Positions 49,285 to 57,532 of a DNA stretch of 64,000 bases are shown piece after piece (position 1 is the first letter of the stretch; every line of letters starts with the position of its first letter). Under the pieces are notes generated by a model. The model was given only the letters and a program-made list of their open reading frames with translations. It did not search any database and had not been told where the DNA came from. The translations under genes were made by a program, and so were the position numbers. The DNA comes from an uncultured Olsenella sp. (GTDB lineage: Bacteria > Actinomycetota > Coriobacteriia > Coriobacteriales > Atopobiaceae), in assembly GCA_900540955.1 (NCBI GenBank), contig UQIF01000003.1, forward strand, positions 1 to 64,000, written 5' to 3'.

Positions 49285-50221
49285 ATGAAAGAGTCGCTCT
49301 GCATTGTGGTCCCCTGTTACAACGAGGGGGGAGTCACTGGGCTTTTTCTTTGAGGCAATGGAGGCCCTCGAGGGCCAGCTCCCCGTCAAGGTTTCTTATG
49401 TCCTCGTTGGCGACGAGTCCAAAGACGACACGCTTTCTGTGATGTGCAGGGCGAATGCCGGGCGACCTGGCGTTGTGCATTACATTTCGTTTTCCAGGTA
49501 TTTCGGAAAAGAGGCGGCACTTGCAGCCGGGATGCGCAGGACGGTCGACGATGGCTACGACCTCGTCTCAGTTATGGATGCCGATCTCCAAAATTCGCCC
49601 TCGCTGCTTCCCCAGATGATCGAACAGGTCGTCGTGCACGGCCACGACGTTGCCGTGGCGTATCGAACCACTCGTGCCGGGGAGTCGCCTATTCGCAGCT
49701 GGTTTGCGTATCGTTTCTACATCATGATGAACAAGATTTCCGATGTGGAGATGAAGGACGGCGCCAGAGACTTCCGAGTCATGACGAATAGGGCGGCGAA
49801 GGCGGTCGTTGACCTTCGTGAGCGTAATCGATTCTCTAAGGGTCTCTTTTCTTGGGTCGGCTTCGACACCGTTTGGATTCCTTGCGAAAACATCGAGAGG
49901 GCGCACGGGCAGACCGGCTGGAGCTTCTTGTCACTCGTTCGTTACGCTATCGAGGGAATCGTCGCGTTCTCCACGGTTCCGCTCGAGATCATCTCGGTAG
50001 CGGGTTTGGTCGCGTTTTTTGCCCTGGCGTTCCTGCTCTTTGTGATCATCCGTGCACTGCTGTTCGGCGATCCCGTTGCCGGCTGGCCCTCTCTTATGGC
50101 GGCTGTCACGCTGTTTGGTGGGGTTAATCTCTTAGGAGTTGGCACCGTGGGCCTCTACATCTCAAAGATCTACTCCGAGACCAAGAGCCGGCCTTTGTAC
50201 ATTATCGAGGAGGAGAAGTAA
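49285..50221 (+). CDS. Family 2 glycosyltransferase, frameshifted near its 5' end
   Basis: The ATG at 49285 (GAGGAG upstream) gives KESLCIVVPCYNEGG and then hits a stop after 22 codons. A +1 change of frame inside a run of six G (49326-49331) restores ESLGFFFEAMEALEG and the rest of the protein. With five G the frame is continuous at about 311 aa. Seen downstream: SFSRYFGKEAALAAGM, VMDADLQNSPSL, and two C-terminal membrane segments, as in DPM1/GtrB-like transferases. Either a real frameshift, a slippage-controlled gene or a sequencing error. Confidence 0.82.
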
Positions 50222-50256
50222 GTGATTCCCGGCGCGACCAGCTGCCGAGTCTCCAT

Positions 50257-50435
50257 GCTAAAAACCCGCACGTCTGGGTCCCTGATACCCCTTTGCGCTA
50301 AGAAGCGCCGACGTCTGGGCGCTTCTTCCTGATTTGCGTTAAAGAATCGCCACCTCTGAGCGTCCCGAAGCCCAGAGGTGGCGATTTCTTAGCAGTCAGC
50401 TTGGCGAGAAGCCCAGACGTCGCAGATTCCTAGCG
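50257..50435. repeat. Repeat array C4 (family C, 3 forward + 2 inverted units), no nuclease-like gene attached
   Basis: Forward units start at 50257, 50297 and 50338. Inverted units end at 50393 and 50434 (41 bp apart). The inner pair spans 50338-50393 (56 bp as in C1-C3). Both inner units carry CACCTC/GAGGTG where nearly all other C units carry ACGTC, so the change appears on both arms. The array lies between the 3' ends of two convergent genes. Confidence 0.9.
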
Positions 50436-50444
50436 CTGCCCGCC

Positions 50445-51587
50445 CTAGTGCGCGATGCCGTTTCTGGCGCGCTTCTGCTCGGGCGTGAGCGCGTCGACCT
50501 TCGCGATGCACTCTCGATAGTACGCGCCGGCCACGGGGTCTGCCATAAGAGGCTTGTGGAGCTGCACGTACTCGATGCCGGGGTGGGAGTTGATCTCCAT
50601 GAGCTTGGGCCCCTTATCGGTGAGTCCGAGGTCGAAGCCCAGGTAGGAAAGCGGCACGAGGCGAAGCGCAAGCTGCTTCAGACGCTCCTCGATCTGGGGC
50701 CAGTCCTCGACCATGCCCTCGGCGAGCACGCCGCTGTCAGGGTGGCGGGGGCTGGGAACGTTGCGGTTGGCGTAGACAATCACGCCGTCGCCGAACTCAC
50801 CGGTGTTGATGTCGAAGCGCACGTTGTAGGCGCCGATGTCGCCGGCGGTGGGCGGCGCGTAGTTGGCCGTGGCGCCGGACTTGTCGGAGCCCATGCCGAA
50901 GCGCAGGTACGAGCTGATCATCGTGGGATTCGTGCCCGTGGTGTTTGTCATCACGAGGCGCAGGGTGTGGATAAGCGGGTCGATGGCGGCCATCTGGGCG
51001 CTCGGGCGGATGAACTCGGTGAAGATGTAGTTGGGGTGGCCCTCCACGAACGCGCGGACGCCTTCGGCGTCGCTCGGCCTGCCGTCGATGAGGTAACCTC
51101 CGTCCTTGTACGCGAGCATGTGGAAGCCCGCCGCCAATGCCCCGTTGCATGGCTTGCAGGCAAACTCGCCTTTCTCACACAGGACCTCAAGCAAACCATC
51201 GATTCCGGTGCGCATGCCGCTCGAGAACAGGGGCAACAAGCGGTCCTTGGCAGTGTAATAGTAATACTCGGGCAGCAGGGACTCGAACTCGGTACCGGCG
51301 AGCATGTAACCCAGCGTGAGCTTGTCGTTGATCCAGATACGCTGCCAGTCGTTGAGCGGCCAGATGCGGTCGATATCGTAGTCCGAGAGGTAGTCGCTTA
51401 CGTTTTGCTCGTTCAGGCCGTAGGTGCAGGCGGACTGGGCGTAGAAGCCGTGCGCGTGAGCCCACTCGAGGTAATCCGGGTCGAACAGGCCGCTGTTTCT
51501 CTCGGTCTCGAGCGCCTCGAGGTACTCGGCGGCCATCCTGCGGGAAAAGCCGTCGGCAAGCAGCGCTTCCATAGAGTTTTCGATCAT
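50445..51587 (-). CDS. Sugar-transfer-associated ATP-grasp enzyme
   Basis: 380 aa. Resembles the ATP-grasp group found in polysaccharide loci (ATPgrasp_ST). Seen: an N-terminal helical part, then CEKGEFACKPCNGALAAGFHML for nucleotide binding, YIFTEFIRPSAQM, RLVMTNTTGTNPTMISSY and the metal-binding end LGFDLGLTDKGPKLMEINSH. Such enzymes probably join a carboxylate to an amine or hydroxyl on a glycan or its carrier; the exact reaction is not known. It points away from the Wzx-type flippase. Confidence 0.85.
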   Translation of the reverse strand: MIENSMEALLADGFSRRMAAEYLEALETERNSGLFDPDYLEWAHAHGFYAQSACTYGLNEQNVSDYLSDYDIDRIWPLNDWQRIWINDKLTLGYMLAGTEFESLLPEYYYYTAKDRLLPLFSSGMRTGIDGLLEVLCEKGEFACKPCNGALAAGFHMLAYKDGGYLIDGRPSDAEGVRAFVEGHPNYIFTEFIRPSAQMAAIDPLIHTLRLVMTNTTGTNPTMISSYLRFGMGSDKSGATANYAPPTAGDIGAYNVRFDINTGEFGDGVIVYANRNVPSPRHPDSGVLAEGMVEDWPQIEERLKQLALRLVPLSYLGFDLGLTDKGPKLMEINSHPGIEYVQLHKPLMADPVAGAYYRECIAKVDALTPEQKRARNGIAH

Positions 51588-51611
51588 TTATGCTCCCCAT
51601 CTCGGAAGGTG

Positions 51612-51697
51612 ACGTCCAATGCGCTTTATCATACAGTCTGTTTGTGTTGTCCGCTCTTAAGCATTGGGTCAGCGGTATCTGCTGGCGGATTGGACGT
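51612..51697. promoter_or_regulatory. Inverted repeat framing a divergent promoter region
   Basis: ACGTCCAAT (51612-51620) and ATTGGACGT (51689-51697) are perfect 9-bp inverted copies 68 bp apart, at either side of the 127-bp gap between the divergent ATP-grasp and flippase genes. A paired operator is possible; chance is not excluded. Confidence 0.3.
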
Positions 51698-51714
51698 GCG
51701 TGCATATAAAGGAC

Positions 51715-53163
51715 ATGAAGAAGGCGACCATCAGCTCGCTGTTCTGGAAGCTGTTCGAGCTCGGCGGCTCCTCGGTTATCACCCTTCTGGTTCAGATCGT
51801 CATGGCGCGCCTACTCGCGCCCGACGAGTTCGGCATGCTCGCCATCATGCTCGTGTTCGTGAATATAGGCAACGTCATCGTGCAATCTGGCCTGAACACG
51901 GCAATTATCCAGTCGCCCGATGCCACGGAGCGCGACTACTCCACCGTGTTCTGGATGAGCCTCACCATGTCGGTGGTGCTCTATGGCGTCTCATTCGTGC
52001 TCGCGCCCGCTGTGGCTGCGTTCTACGACGCCCCGGCCATCGTCGCTCCGCTTCGCGTGCTCGTGCTCATCCTCATCGTCAATGCGTACAACGCGGTGCA
52101 GGAGGCAATAGTCGCCCGCTCGATGGACTTCCGCAAGACCGCCCGCGCCACCGTGACGGCAGGCGTGGTTTCCGGCGCCGCCGGCATCGCCTCGGCGCTC
52201 GCCGGCGCGGGAATCTGGGCGCTCGTGATCCAACAGCTGCTCTTCCAGGTGGTCAAGTGCATCGTCCTCGCGTTCGAGATCGACTGGAAACCGCGGCTCG
52301 TGTTCGAGCGCGATCGCGCCGTCGTGCTTTTCCGCTTCGGCTGGAAGCTGCTCGCCTCCGGCGTGCTTGACCAGGGTTACCAGAGCCTGGCCGACCTCAT
52401 CATTGGCAAACAGTTCACAAAGACCGACCTCGGGTATGTCTCGCAGGGCAAGAAGTACCCGCAGGCCCTGGGCTCGCTCCTTGACGGGGCAATCCAGCCG
52501 GTCATGCTGAGCGCCGCGTCGCGCGTGCAGGACGACAAATCCATGGTCAAGCGCCTCGCGCGGCGCGGCCTCAAGACGAGCACCTTTCTGGTGTTTCCCG
52601 CCATGGCGCTCTTTGCGCTCACGGCACGTCCCATCGTCTTGCTGCTGCTCGGCGAGAAATGGCTGCCAAGCGTGTGGATCCTCCAAGCGTACTGCTTTAT
52701 CTACGCGCTTCTTCCCATCCACACCACCAACCTGCAGGTGCTCAACGGCATGGGCCGCTCGGACCTCTTTCTTAAGCTCGAGGTGGTCAAAAACGTCGTG
52801 GGCTTCGTCATCCTGTGCGCTGCCGCCTTCGCCTTCGACACTATCCAGGCCATCGTCCTGGGTTATATGCTCACGGGCGTGCTCTGCACCTTCATCAATG
52901 CCTTCCCGAACAAGCGCGTGATCGGCTACGCTTTCTCCGAGCAGGTTCGCGACATTCTGCCGGCATTCCTGCTCTCCCTCGCTGCGGCGGCCGTCGCCGC
53001 GCCCGTGGCCGCCCTCGGCCTTCCTGACATCGCCACCATCTTGTTTCAGGCCGTCGTTATGGCCGCGGCGTACCTGCTCATAGCTAGGCTTCTGCGCGTG
53101 GAGGAGCTCACTTACATACTCAATACCCTCAAAGAGATGAGGTCCGGAAAGGTGGGCAAATGA
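51715..53163 (+). CDS. Wzx-type polysaccharide flippase (PST family)
   Basis: 482 aa from the ATG at 51715, which starts KKATISSLFWKLFELGG like its family. The frame opens at 51664 and no start has a well-spaced ribosome site, so the N-terminus is uncertain. Twelve or so hydrophobic segments; seen are ARLLAPDEFGMLAIMLVF, NTAIIQSPDATERDYSTVFW and an IGKQFTKTDLGYVSQGKKYP loop. It should flip undecaprenyl-linked repeat units outward. Its end overlaps the next ATP-grasp gene (ATGA). Confidence 0.9.
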   Translation: MKKATISSLFWKLFELGGSSVITLLVQIVMARLLAPDEFGMLAIMLVFVNIGNVIVQSGLNTAIIQSPDATERDYSTVFWMSLTMSVVLYGVSFVLAPAVAAFYDAPAIVAPLRVLVLILIVNAYNAVQEAIVARSMDFRKTARATVTAGVVSGAAGIASALAGAGIWALVIQQLLFQVVKCIVLAFEIDWKPRLVFERDRAVVLFRFGWKLLASGVLDQGYQSLADLIIGKQFTKTDLGYVSQGKKYPQALGSLLDGAIQPVMLSAASRVQDDKSMVKRLARRGLKTSTFLVFPAMALFALTARPIVLLLLGEKWLPSVWILQAYCFIYALLPIHTTNLQVLNGMGRSDLFLKLEVVKNVVGFVILCAAAFAFDTIQAIVLGYMLTGVLCTFINAFPNKRVIGYAFSEQVRDILPAFLLSLAAAAVAAPVAALGLPDIATILFQAVVMAAAYLLIARLLRVEELTYILNTLKEMRSGKVGK

Positions 53164-54314
53164 CCCTCTCGAACAAGAAACTCGCAATCATCGGCGCCGG
53201 TCGCAACGCCATGATCTTGGCGGAGCGTTGCCGTGAGCTCGGCATCGAGTCCCACTGCTTCGCTTGGGAGAAGGGCGCGATGGCCAAGGACGCCGTCGAC
53301 GTCTTCCACGACGTCTCGGTGACCGAGGTCGAAGCCATTGCGCAAACGTGCCGCGAGCTTGGCATTGGCGGCGTGGTGGCTACCTCCGAGTTCACCATCC
53401 TGCCCACGGCCAAGATCGCAGAGGCCTGCGGCTACGTCGGCAATCCCGTCGAGGTCGCGGCGAAGATCACAAACAAGTACCGCAACCGCGAGGCCACGGC
53501 GGGCGTGGAGGGGCTCAACCACCCGCGCTACTGGCGTGTCACCGACCCCTCCCAGATTGACGAGCTCGACATAGAATTCCCCATCATCGTCAAGCCGACC
53601 TCCGAGGGCGGAAAGAGGGGCATCTGCGTCGCGCGCGACGCAGATGAGCTTCGCGCCGCCGTGGCGTACTCCGAAAGCGAGCCCAACCGCAGCAACGCCT
53701 TTATCGTCGAGGAGTTCCTTGAGGGTGGCTGCGAGTACTCCGTCGAGAGCCTGAGCTACGAGGGCAGAAACTACATCGTCCAGGTGACGCAGAAGGAGAG
53801 CTCCGGCGCCCCGCACTGCGTCGAGCTCGGGCACCACCAGCCCGCCGACCTCACGCCGCAGATGCGCGCCCGTGTGGAGGACGTGCTCGACCGCGCGCTC
53901 ACGGCGGTGGGCATCGTCAACGGCGCTTGCCACACCGAGATAAAGATCATCGACGGCAAGATCTACCTCATCGAGTTCAACGCACGGCCCGGCGGCGACC
54001 ACATCGCTTGCACCCTGACCGAGCTTTCCACTGATTATCCGTATATGACAGGCGTGATCCAGATCGCGCTGGGCGAGTTCGAGGGCATCGCCCCCGGGCA
54101 GCTCAAGCCCTACTACGCTGGCATCGAGTTCGTTACCCAGCAGACCGCCTACCTCAAGGACATCTTCGACTCCTGCGAGGACGAGCCCTGGTACTACGAG
54201 AAGTTCCAGGCTACTCCCGACCTGCGGCCGCTCACGCATAATGACGGCTACAACACGAACTACTTCATCTACTACTCGCGCGAGGGGCGCCCCGACTTCG
54301 GCTCCGTCCGTTAG
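53160..54314 (+). CDS. ATP-grasp ligase (PurK/carbamoyl-phosphate-type)
   Basis: 384 aa. Seen: N-terminal pre-ATP-grasp fold with KLAIIGAGRNAMILAERC, ATP-grasp domain with FPIIVKPTSEGGKRGI, FIVEEFLEGGCEYSVESL, and the metal site NGACHTEIKIIDGKIYLIEF followed by NARPGGDHI. Enzymes of this type activate a carboxylate as acyl phosphate and link it to an amine. In this cluster an amino-acid or hydroxy-acid ligation to a sugar is a fair guess. Coupled by a 4-bp overlap to the flippase. Confidence 0.87.
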   Translation: MTLSNKKLAIIGAGRNAMILAERCRELGIESHCFAWEKGAMAKDAVDVFHDVSVTEVEAIAQTCRELGIGGVVATSEFTILPTAKIAEACGYVGNPVEVAAKITNKYRNREATAGVEGLNHPRYWRVTDPSQIDELDIEFPIIVKPTSEGGKRGICVARDADELRAAVAYSESEPNRSNAFIVEEFLEGGCEYSVESLSYEGRNYIVQVTQKESSGAPHCVELGHHQPADLTPQMRARVEDVLDRALTAVGIVNGACHTEIKIIDGKIYLIEFNARPGGDHIACTLTELSTDYPYMTGVIQIALGEFEGIAPGQLKPYYAGIEFVTQQTAYLKDIFDSCEDEPWYYEKFQATPDLRPLTHNDGYNTNYFIYYSREGRPDFGSVR

Positions 54315-54371
54315 GCTGCTAGTATGGATGGGTCAGCAACGCAGACATCGTCGATTCGCAAAGAGGCAAGC

Positions 54372-55346
54372 ATGCACACCGCTCTTGTTACGGCCATAGG
54401 ATCATTCTCGGCGGACGTCGTCATCCGCCGTCTCCATGAGCTTGGGGTCCGCGTGGTCGGCTGCGACATCTACCCGTGCGAGTGGGTAGCGGACTCTATG
54501 AACGTCGATGTCTTCTACCGCGCGCCCTACGCGACCGATGCGACCGCCTACGACGCCTTCGTTCGCGACGTGTGCTCCCGTGAGCAGGTTGACCTCATCA
54601 TCCCGCTTACCGATGTGGAGGTCGACTTCTACAACGGAGCCTTCCGCGACGCGGCGCCCTCAGGGGTCGCTGTATGCATCTCGCCGCGCCGGACGGTCGG
54701 GCTGTGCCGCGACAAGGATGCCATGGCGCGCTTCCTCGAGGGGTCTTCCTCGGGTGTTCGCGGCATCCCCACGCGCTGGCTTACCGAGGCCGCCGACGAG
54801 CCTTTCAAGGCCCCTGTGGTCGTCAAGCCCATCGACGGCCGCAGCAGCCAGGGACTCACGCGCTGTCGCGATGTAGCCGCCTGGGACGCGGCGCGCCGCC
54901 CCGCCGATCCCGAGCGCTACATCGTGCAGCCGCTCATCGAGGGTCCGGTCGTGACGGTCGACGTCGTGCGCGCTGCCGACGGCTCCGTGTGCGCCGCCGT
55001 GCCTCGCGAGGAGCTCCTGCGCACCCTCAACGGTGCCGGCACCTCGGTGCATGTGTACCGTGACGAGACGCTCGAGGCCTCCTGCCGCGCCCTCGCGGAT
55101 GAGCTCGGCGTCGTCGGCTGCGTCAATTTCGAGTTTATTCGCTCGGGGGACGGCGACTACCGCTTCCTCGAGTGCAACCCGCGCTTCTCGGGCGGGGTGG
55201 AGTTCAGCTGCATCGCCGGCTACGACTGCGTAGGCAACCACCTGCGCGCCTACCTCGGTGAGCCGCTTGACGCGCAGGAGGCCTTCCCGGGCTGCTGGAT
55301 TGCGCGCAAGTATGAGGAGTTCGTCACCAAGGTCGACGAGCTTTAG
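54372..55346 (+). CDS. ATP-grasp ligase (CarB-like, second copy)
   Basis: 324 aa from the ATG at 54372 (AAAGAGG upstream); an open frame to 54324 is not favoured. Seen: TALVTAIGSFSADVVIRRL, PLTDVEVDFYNGAF, the nucleotide loop PVVVKPIDGRSSQGLTR, YIVQPLIEGPVVTVDVV and the metal-binding GCVNFEFIRSG then FLECNPRFSGG. Same superfamily as the gene before but only distantly similar. Two adjacent ATP-grasp genes and an aminotransferase point to a short biosynthetic series. Confidence 0.87.
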   Translation: MHTALVTAIGSFSADVVIRRLHELGVRVVGCDIYPCEWVADSMNVDVFYRAPYATDATAYDAFVRDVCSREQVDLIIPLTDVEVDFYNGAFRDAAPSGVAVCISPRRTVGLCRDKDAMARFLEGSSSGVRGIPTRWLTEAADEPFKAPVVVKPIDGRSSQGLTRCRDVAAWDAARRPADPERYIVQPLIEGPVVTVDVVRAADGSVCAAVPREELLRTLNGAGTSVHVYRDETLEASCRALADELGVVGCVNFEFIRSGDGDYRFLECNPRFSGGVEFSCIAGYDCVGNHLRAYLGEPLDAQEAFPGCWIARKYEEFVTKVDEL

Positions 55347-55363
55347 TTTTCCTGGAGGGACTT

Positions 55364-56473
55364 ATGGCAGACAAGAAAATCCTGGTCACCCGCTCGTCCA
55401 TGCCTACGCTCGACGAGTACGTGGCGGAGATCGCGCCCCTGTGGGAGAGCCACTGGCTCACCAACATGGGCGTGAAGCACCAACAGCTCGAGGCAGACCT
55501 CAAGCGCTACCTCGGTATCGACGAGATCGCGCTGTTCACCAACGGCCACAACGCGCTCGAGTGCGTGCTCGAGGCCATGGACCTTTCCGGTAAGGTCATC
55601 ACCACGCCCTTTACCTTCGCCTCCACCACGCACGCCATAGTCCGCAAGGGCCTCACGCCCGTCTTTGCTGACATCAAGCCCGACGATTACACCCTCGACC
55701 CCGCAAAGATCGAGGAGCTCATCGACGACGAGACCTGTGCCATCGTGCCCGTGCACGTCTACGGCAACCTCTGCGACGTCGACGCCATCTGGGACATCGC
55801 AAAGAAGCACGGCCTCAAGGTAATCTACGACGCCGCTCACGCGTTCGGCGTGCGCCGCGATGGCGTGAGCGCGGCCGCCTTCGGCGACGCCTCGATGTTC
55901 AGCTTCCATGCCACCAAGGTGTTCAACACCATCGAGGGCGGCGCCGTGTGCTTCCGCGATGGCAACCTCAAGGAGCTTCTCGACCAGTGGAAGAACTTCG
56001 GCATCACCGGCCTCGAGGAGGTCGAGTATGTCGGCGGCAACGCAAAGATGAACGAGTTCTGCGCCGCCATGGGTATCTGCAACCTCCGCCACGTCGACGA
56101 CGAGATCGCTAAGCGCCGCGTCGTCGCCGAGCGCTACTGGGAGCGCCTGGAGGACATCGAGGGCCTCAAGGTGTGCCGACCCGCCGCCGGTATCAAGGCG
56201 AACTACGCCTACATGCCCGTTGTGTTCGAGGACGACTGCGGAACCACGCGTGACGAGGTGTTCGCGAAGCTTCGCGAACACAGCATCTTCTCCCGCAAGT
56301 ACTTCTTCCCGTTGGTGAGCGACTACGCTTGCTACCAAGGTCGCTTCGACTCGTCAAAGACCCCCGTGGCCAAGCACGTGGCCGACCGCGTCTTGACCCT
56401 GCCCATGGCCGCTGACCTCGCGCTTGAGGACGTCGACCGTATCTGCGACATCGTCGCCGACTGCGCGAAATAG
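55364..56473 (+). CDS. DegT/DnrJ/EryC1-type PLP aminotransferase
   Basis: 369 aa, TGGAGGGA upstream. Seen: SHWLTNMGVKHQQLEADL, NGHNALECVLEAM, TPFTFASTTHAIV, VHVYGNLCDVDAI, DAAHAFGVR and the PLP lysine in FSFHATKVFNTIEGGA. The family moves an amino group to a nucleotide-linked keto sugar. A dTDP-4-keto-6-deoxyglucose supplied by the rmlB gene just downstream is a possible substrate. Confidence 0.92.
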   Translation: MADKKILVTRSSMPTLDEYVAEIAPLWESHWLTNMGVKHQQLEADLKRYLGIDEIALFTNGHNALECVLEAMDLSGKVITTPFTFASTTHAIVRKGLTPVFADIKPDDYTLDPAKIEELIDDETCAIVPVHVYGNLCDVDAIWDIAKKHGLKVIYDAAHAFGVRRDGVSAAAFGDASMFSFHATKVFNTIEGGAVCFRDGNLKELLDQWKNFGITGLEEVEYVGGNAKMNEFCAAMGICNLRHVDDEIAKRRVVAERYWERLEDIEGLKVCRPAAGIKANYAYMPVVFEDDCGTTRDEVFAKLREHSIFSRKYFFPLVSDYACYQGRFDSSKTPVAKHVADRVLTLPMAADLALEDVDRICDIVADCAK

Positions 56474-56504
56474 TGTCTAGCGCCTTAAACAGGAAAGGTT
56501 TTCC

Positions 56505-57524
56505 ATGCCTGAGATCTTCGAGCCCAAGAACATCATCGTCACCGGCGGTTGCGGCTTCATCGGCAGCAACTTCGTGCACTACGTTGTCAACAACCACCCC
56601 GAGGTCCACGTCACGGTCCTCGACAAGCTGACCTACGCCGGCAACCCCGAGAACATCGCTGGCCTGCCCGCCGACCGCGTCGAGCTCGTGGTGGGCGACA
56701 TCTGCGACGCCGGGCTGCTCGACCGCATCGTCCCCGGCCACGACGCGATCGTGCACTACGCCGCCGAGTCCCACAACGACAACTCCATCGCCGACCCGGG
56801 GCCCTTCCTGCGCACCAACGTCGAGGGCACCTTCCGGCTGCTCGAGGCCGTCCGCAAGTACGGCGTCCGCTACCACCACGTGAGCACCGACGAGGTCTAC
56901 GGCGACCTCGCGCTCGACGACCCGGCGCGCTTCACCGAGGAGACCCCGTACCGCCCGTCCTCCCCGTACAGCTCCACCAAGGCGAGCTCCGACATGCTCG
57001 TGCGCGCCTGGACCCGCACCTACGGCCTCGCGACCACGATCTCCAACTGCTCGAACAACTACGGCCCGTTCCAGCACGTCGAGAAGTTCATCCCGCGTCA
57101 GATCACCAACATCATCGACGGCCAGCGCCCCAAGCTCTACGGCGATGGGCGGAATGTCCGCGACTGGATCCACACCGAGGACCACTCGAGCGCCGTGTGG
57201 ACCATCCTCACGAAGGGCCGCATGGGCGAGACCTACCTCATCGGCGCCGACGGCGAGAGGAACAACATCGACGTCCTGCGCGCGATCCTCGTGGCCATGG
57301 GCAGGGACGCCGACGACTTCGACTGGGTGCGCGACCGCCCCGGCCACGACCGCCGCTACGCCATCGACTCCACGAAGCTGCGCCGCGAGCTCGGCTGGGA
57401 GCCCAGGCACACCGACTTCGCCGAGGGCCTTAAGGCCACCATCGACTGGTACGTGGCCAACGAGGCGTGGTGGCGCCCCGCCAAGGCCGCGACCGAGGCT
57501 AAGTACGCCAAGCAGGGTCAGTAG
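56505..57524 (+). CDS. rmlB: dTDP-glucose 4,6-dehydratase RmlB
   Basis: 339 aa. It makes dTDP-4-keto-6-deoxy-glucose with bound NAD. Seen: IIVTGGCGFIGSNFVHYVV, HYAAESHNDNSI, the STDEVYGDL motif, the catalytic YSSTKASSD (Tyr and Lys), SNCSNNYGPFQHVEKF and the KLYGDGRNVRDWIHTEDH block. Followed 8 bp later by the rmlC-rmlD fusion. Confidence 0.96.
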   Translation: MPEIFEPKNIIVTGGCGFIGSNFVHYVVNNHPEVHVTVLDKLTYAGNPENIAGLPADRVELVVGDICDAGLLDRIVPGHDAIVHYAAESHNDNSIADPGPFLRTNVEGTFRLLEAVRKYGVRYHHVSTDEVYGDLALDDPARFTEETPYRPSSPYSSTKASSDMLVRAWTRTYGLATTISNCSNNYGPFQHVEKFIPRQITNIIDGQRPKLYGDGRNVRDWIHTEDHSSAVWTILTKGRMGETYLIGADGERNNIDVLRAILVAMGRDADDFDWVRDRPGHDRRYAIDSTKLRRELGWEPRHTDFAEGLKATIDWYVANEAWWRPAKAATEAKYAKQGQ

Positions 57525-57532
57525 GGGGAAAC

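Noticed and set aside
158..50435. CRISPR arrays
   Set aside because: The repeats have a regular period, but each array turns over into inverted units, the spacers are similar to each other in places, and no cas gene is seen.
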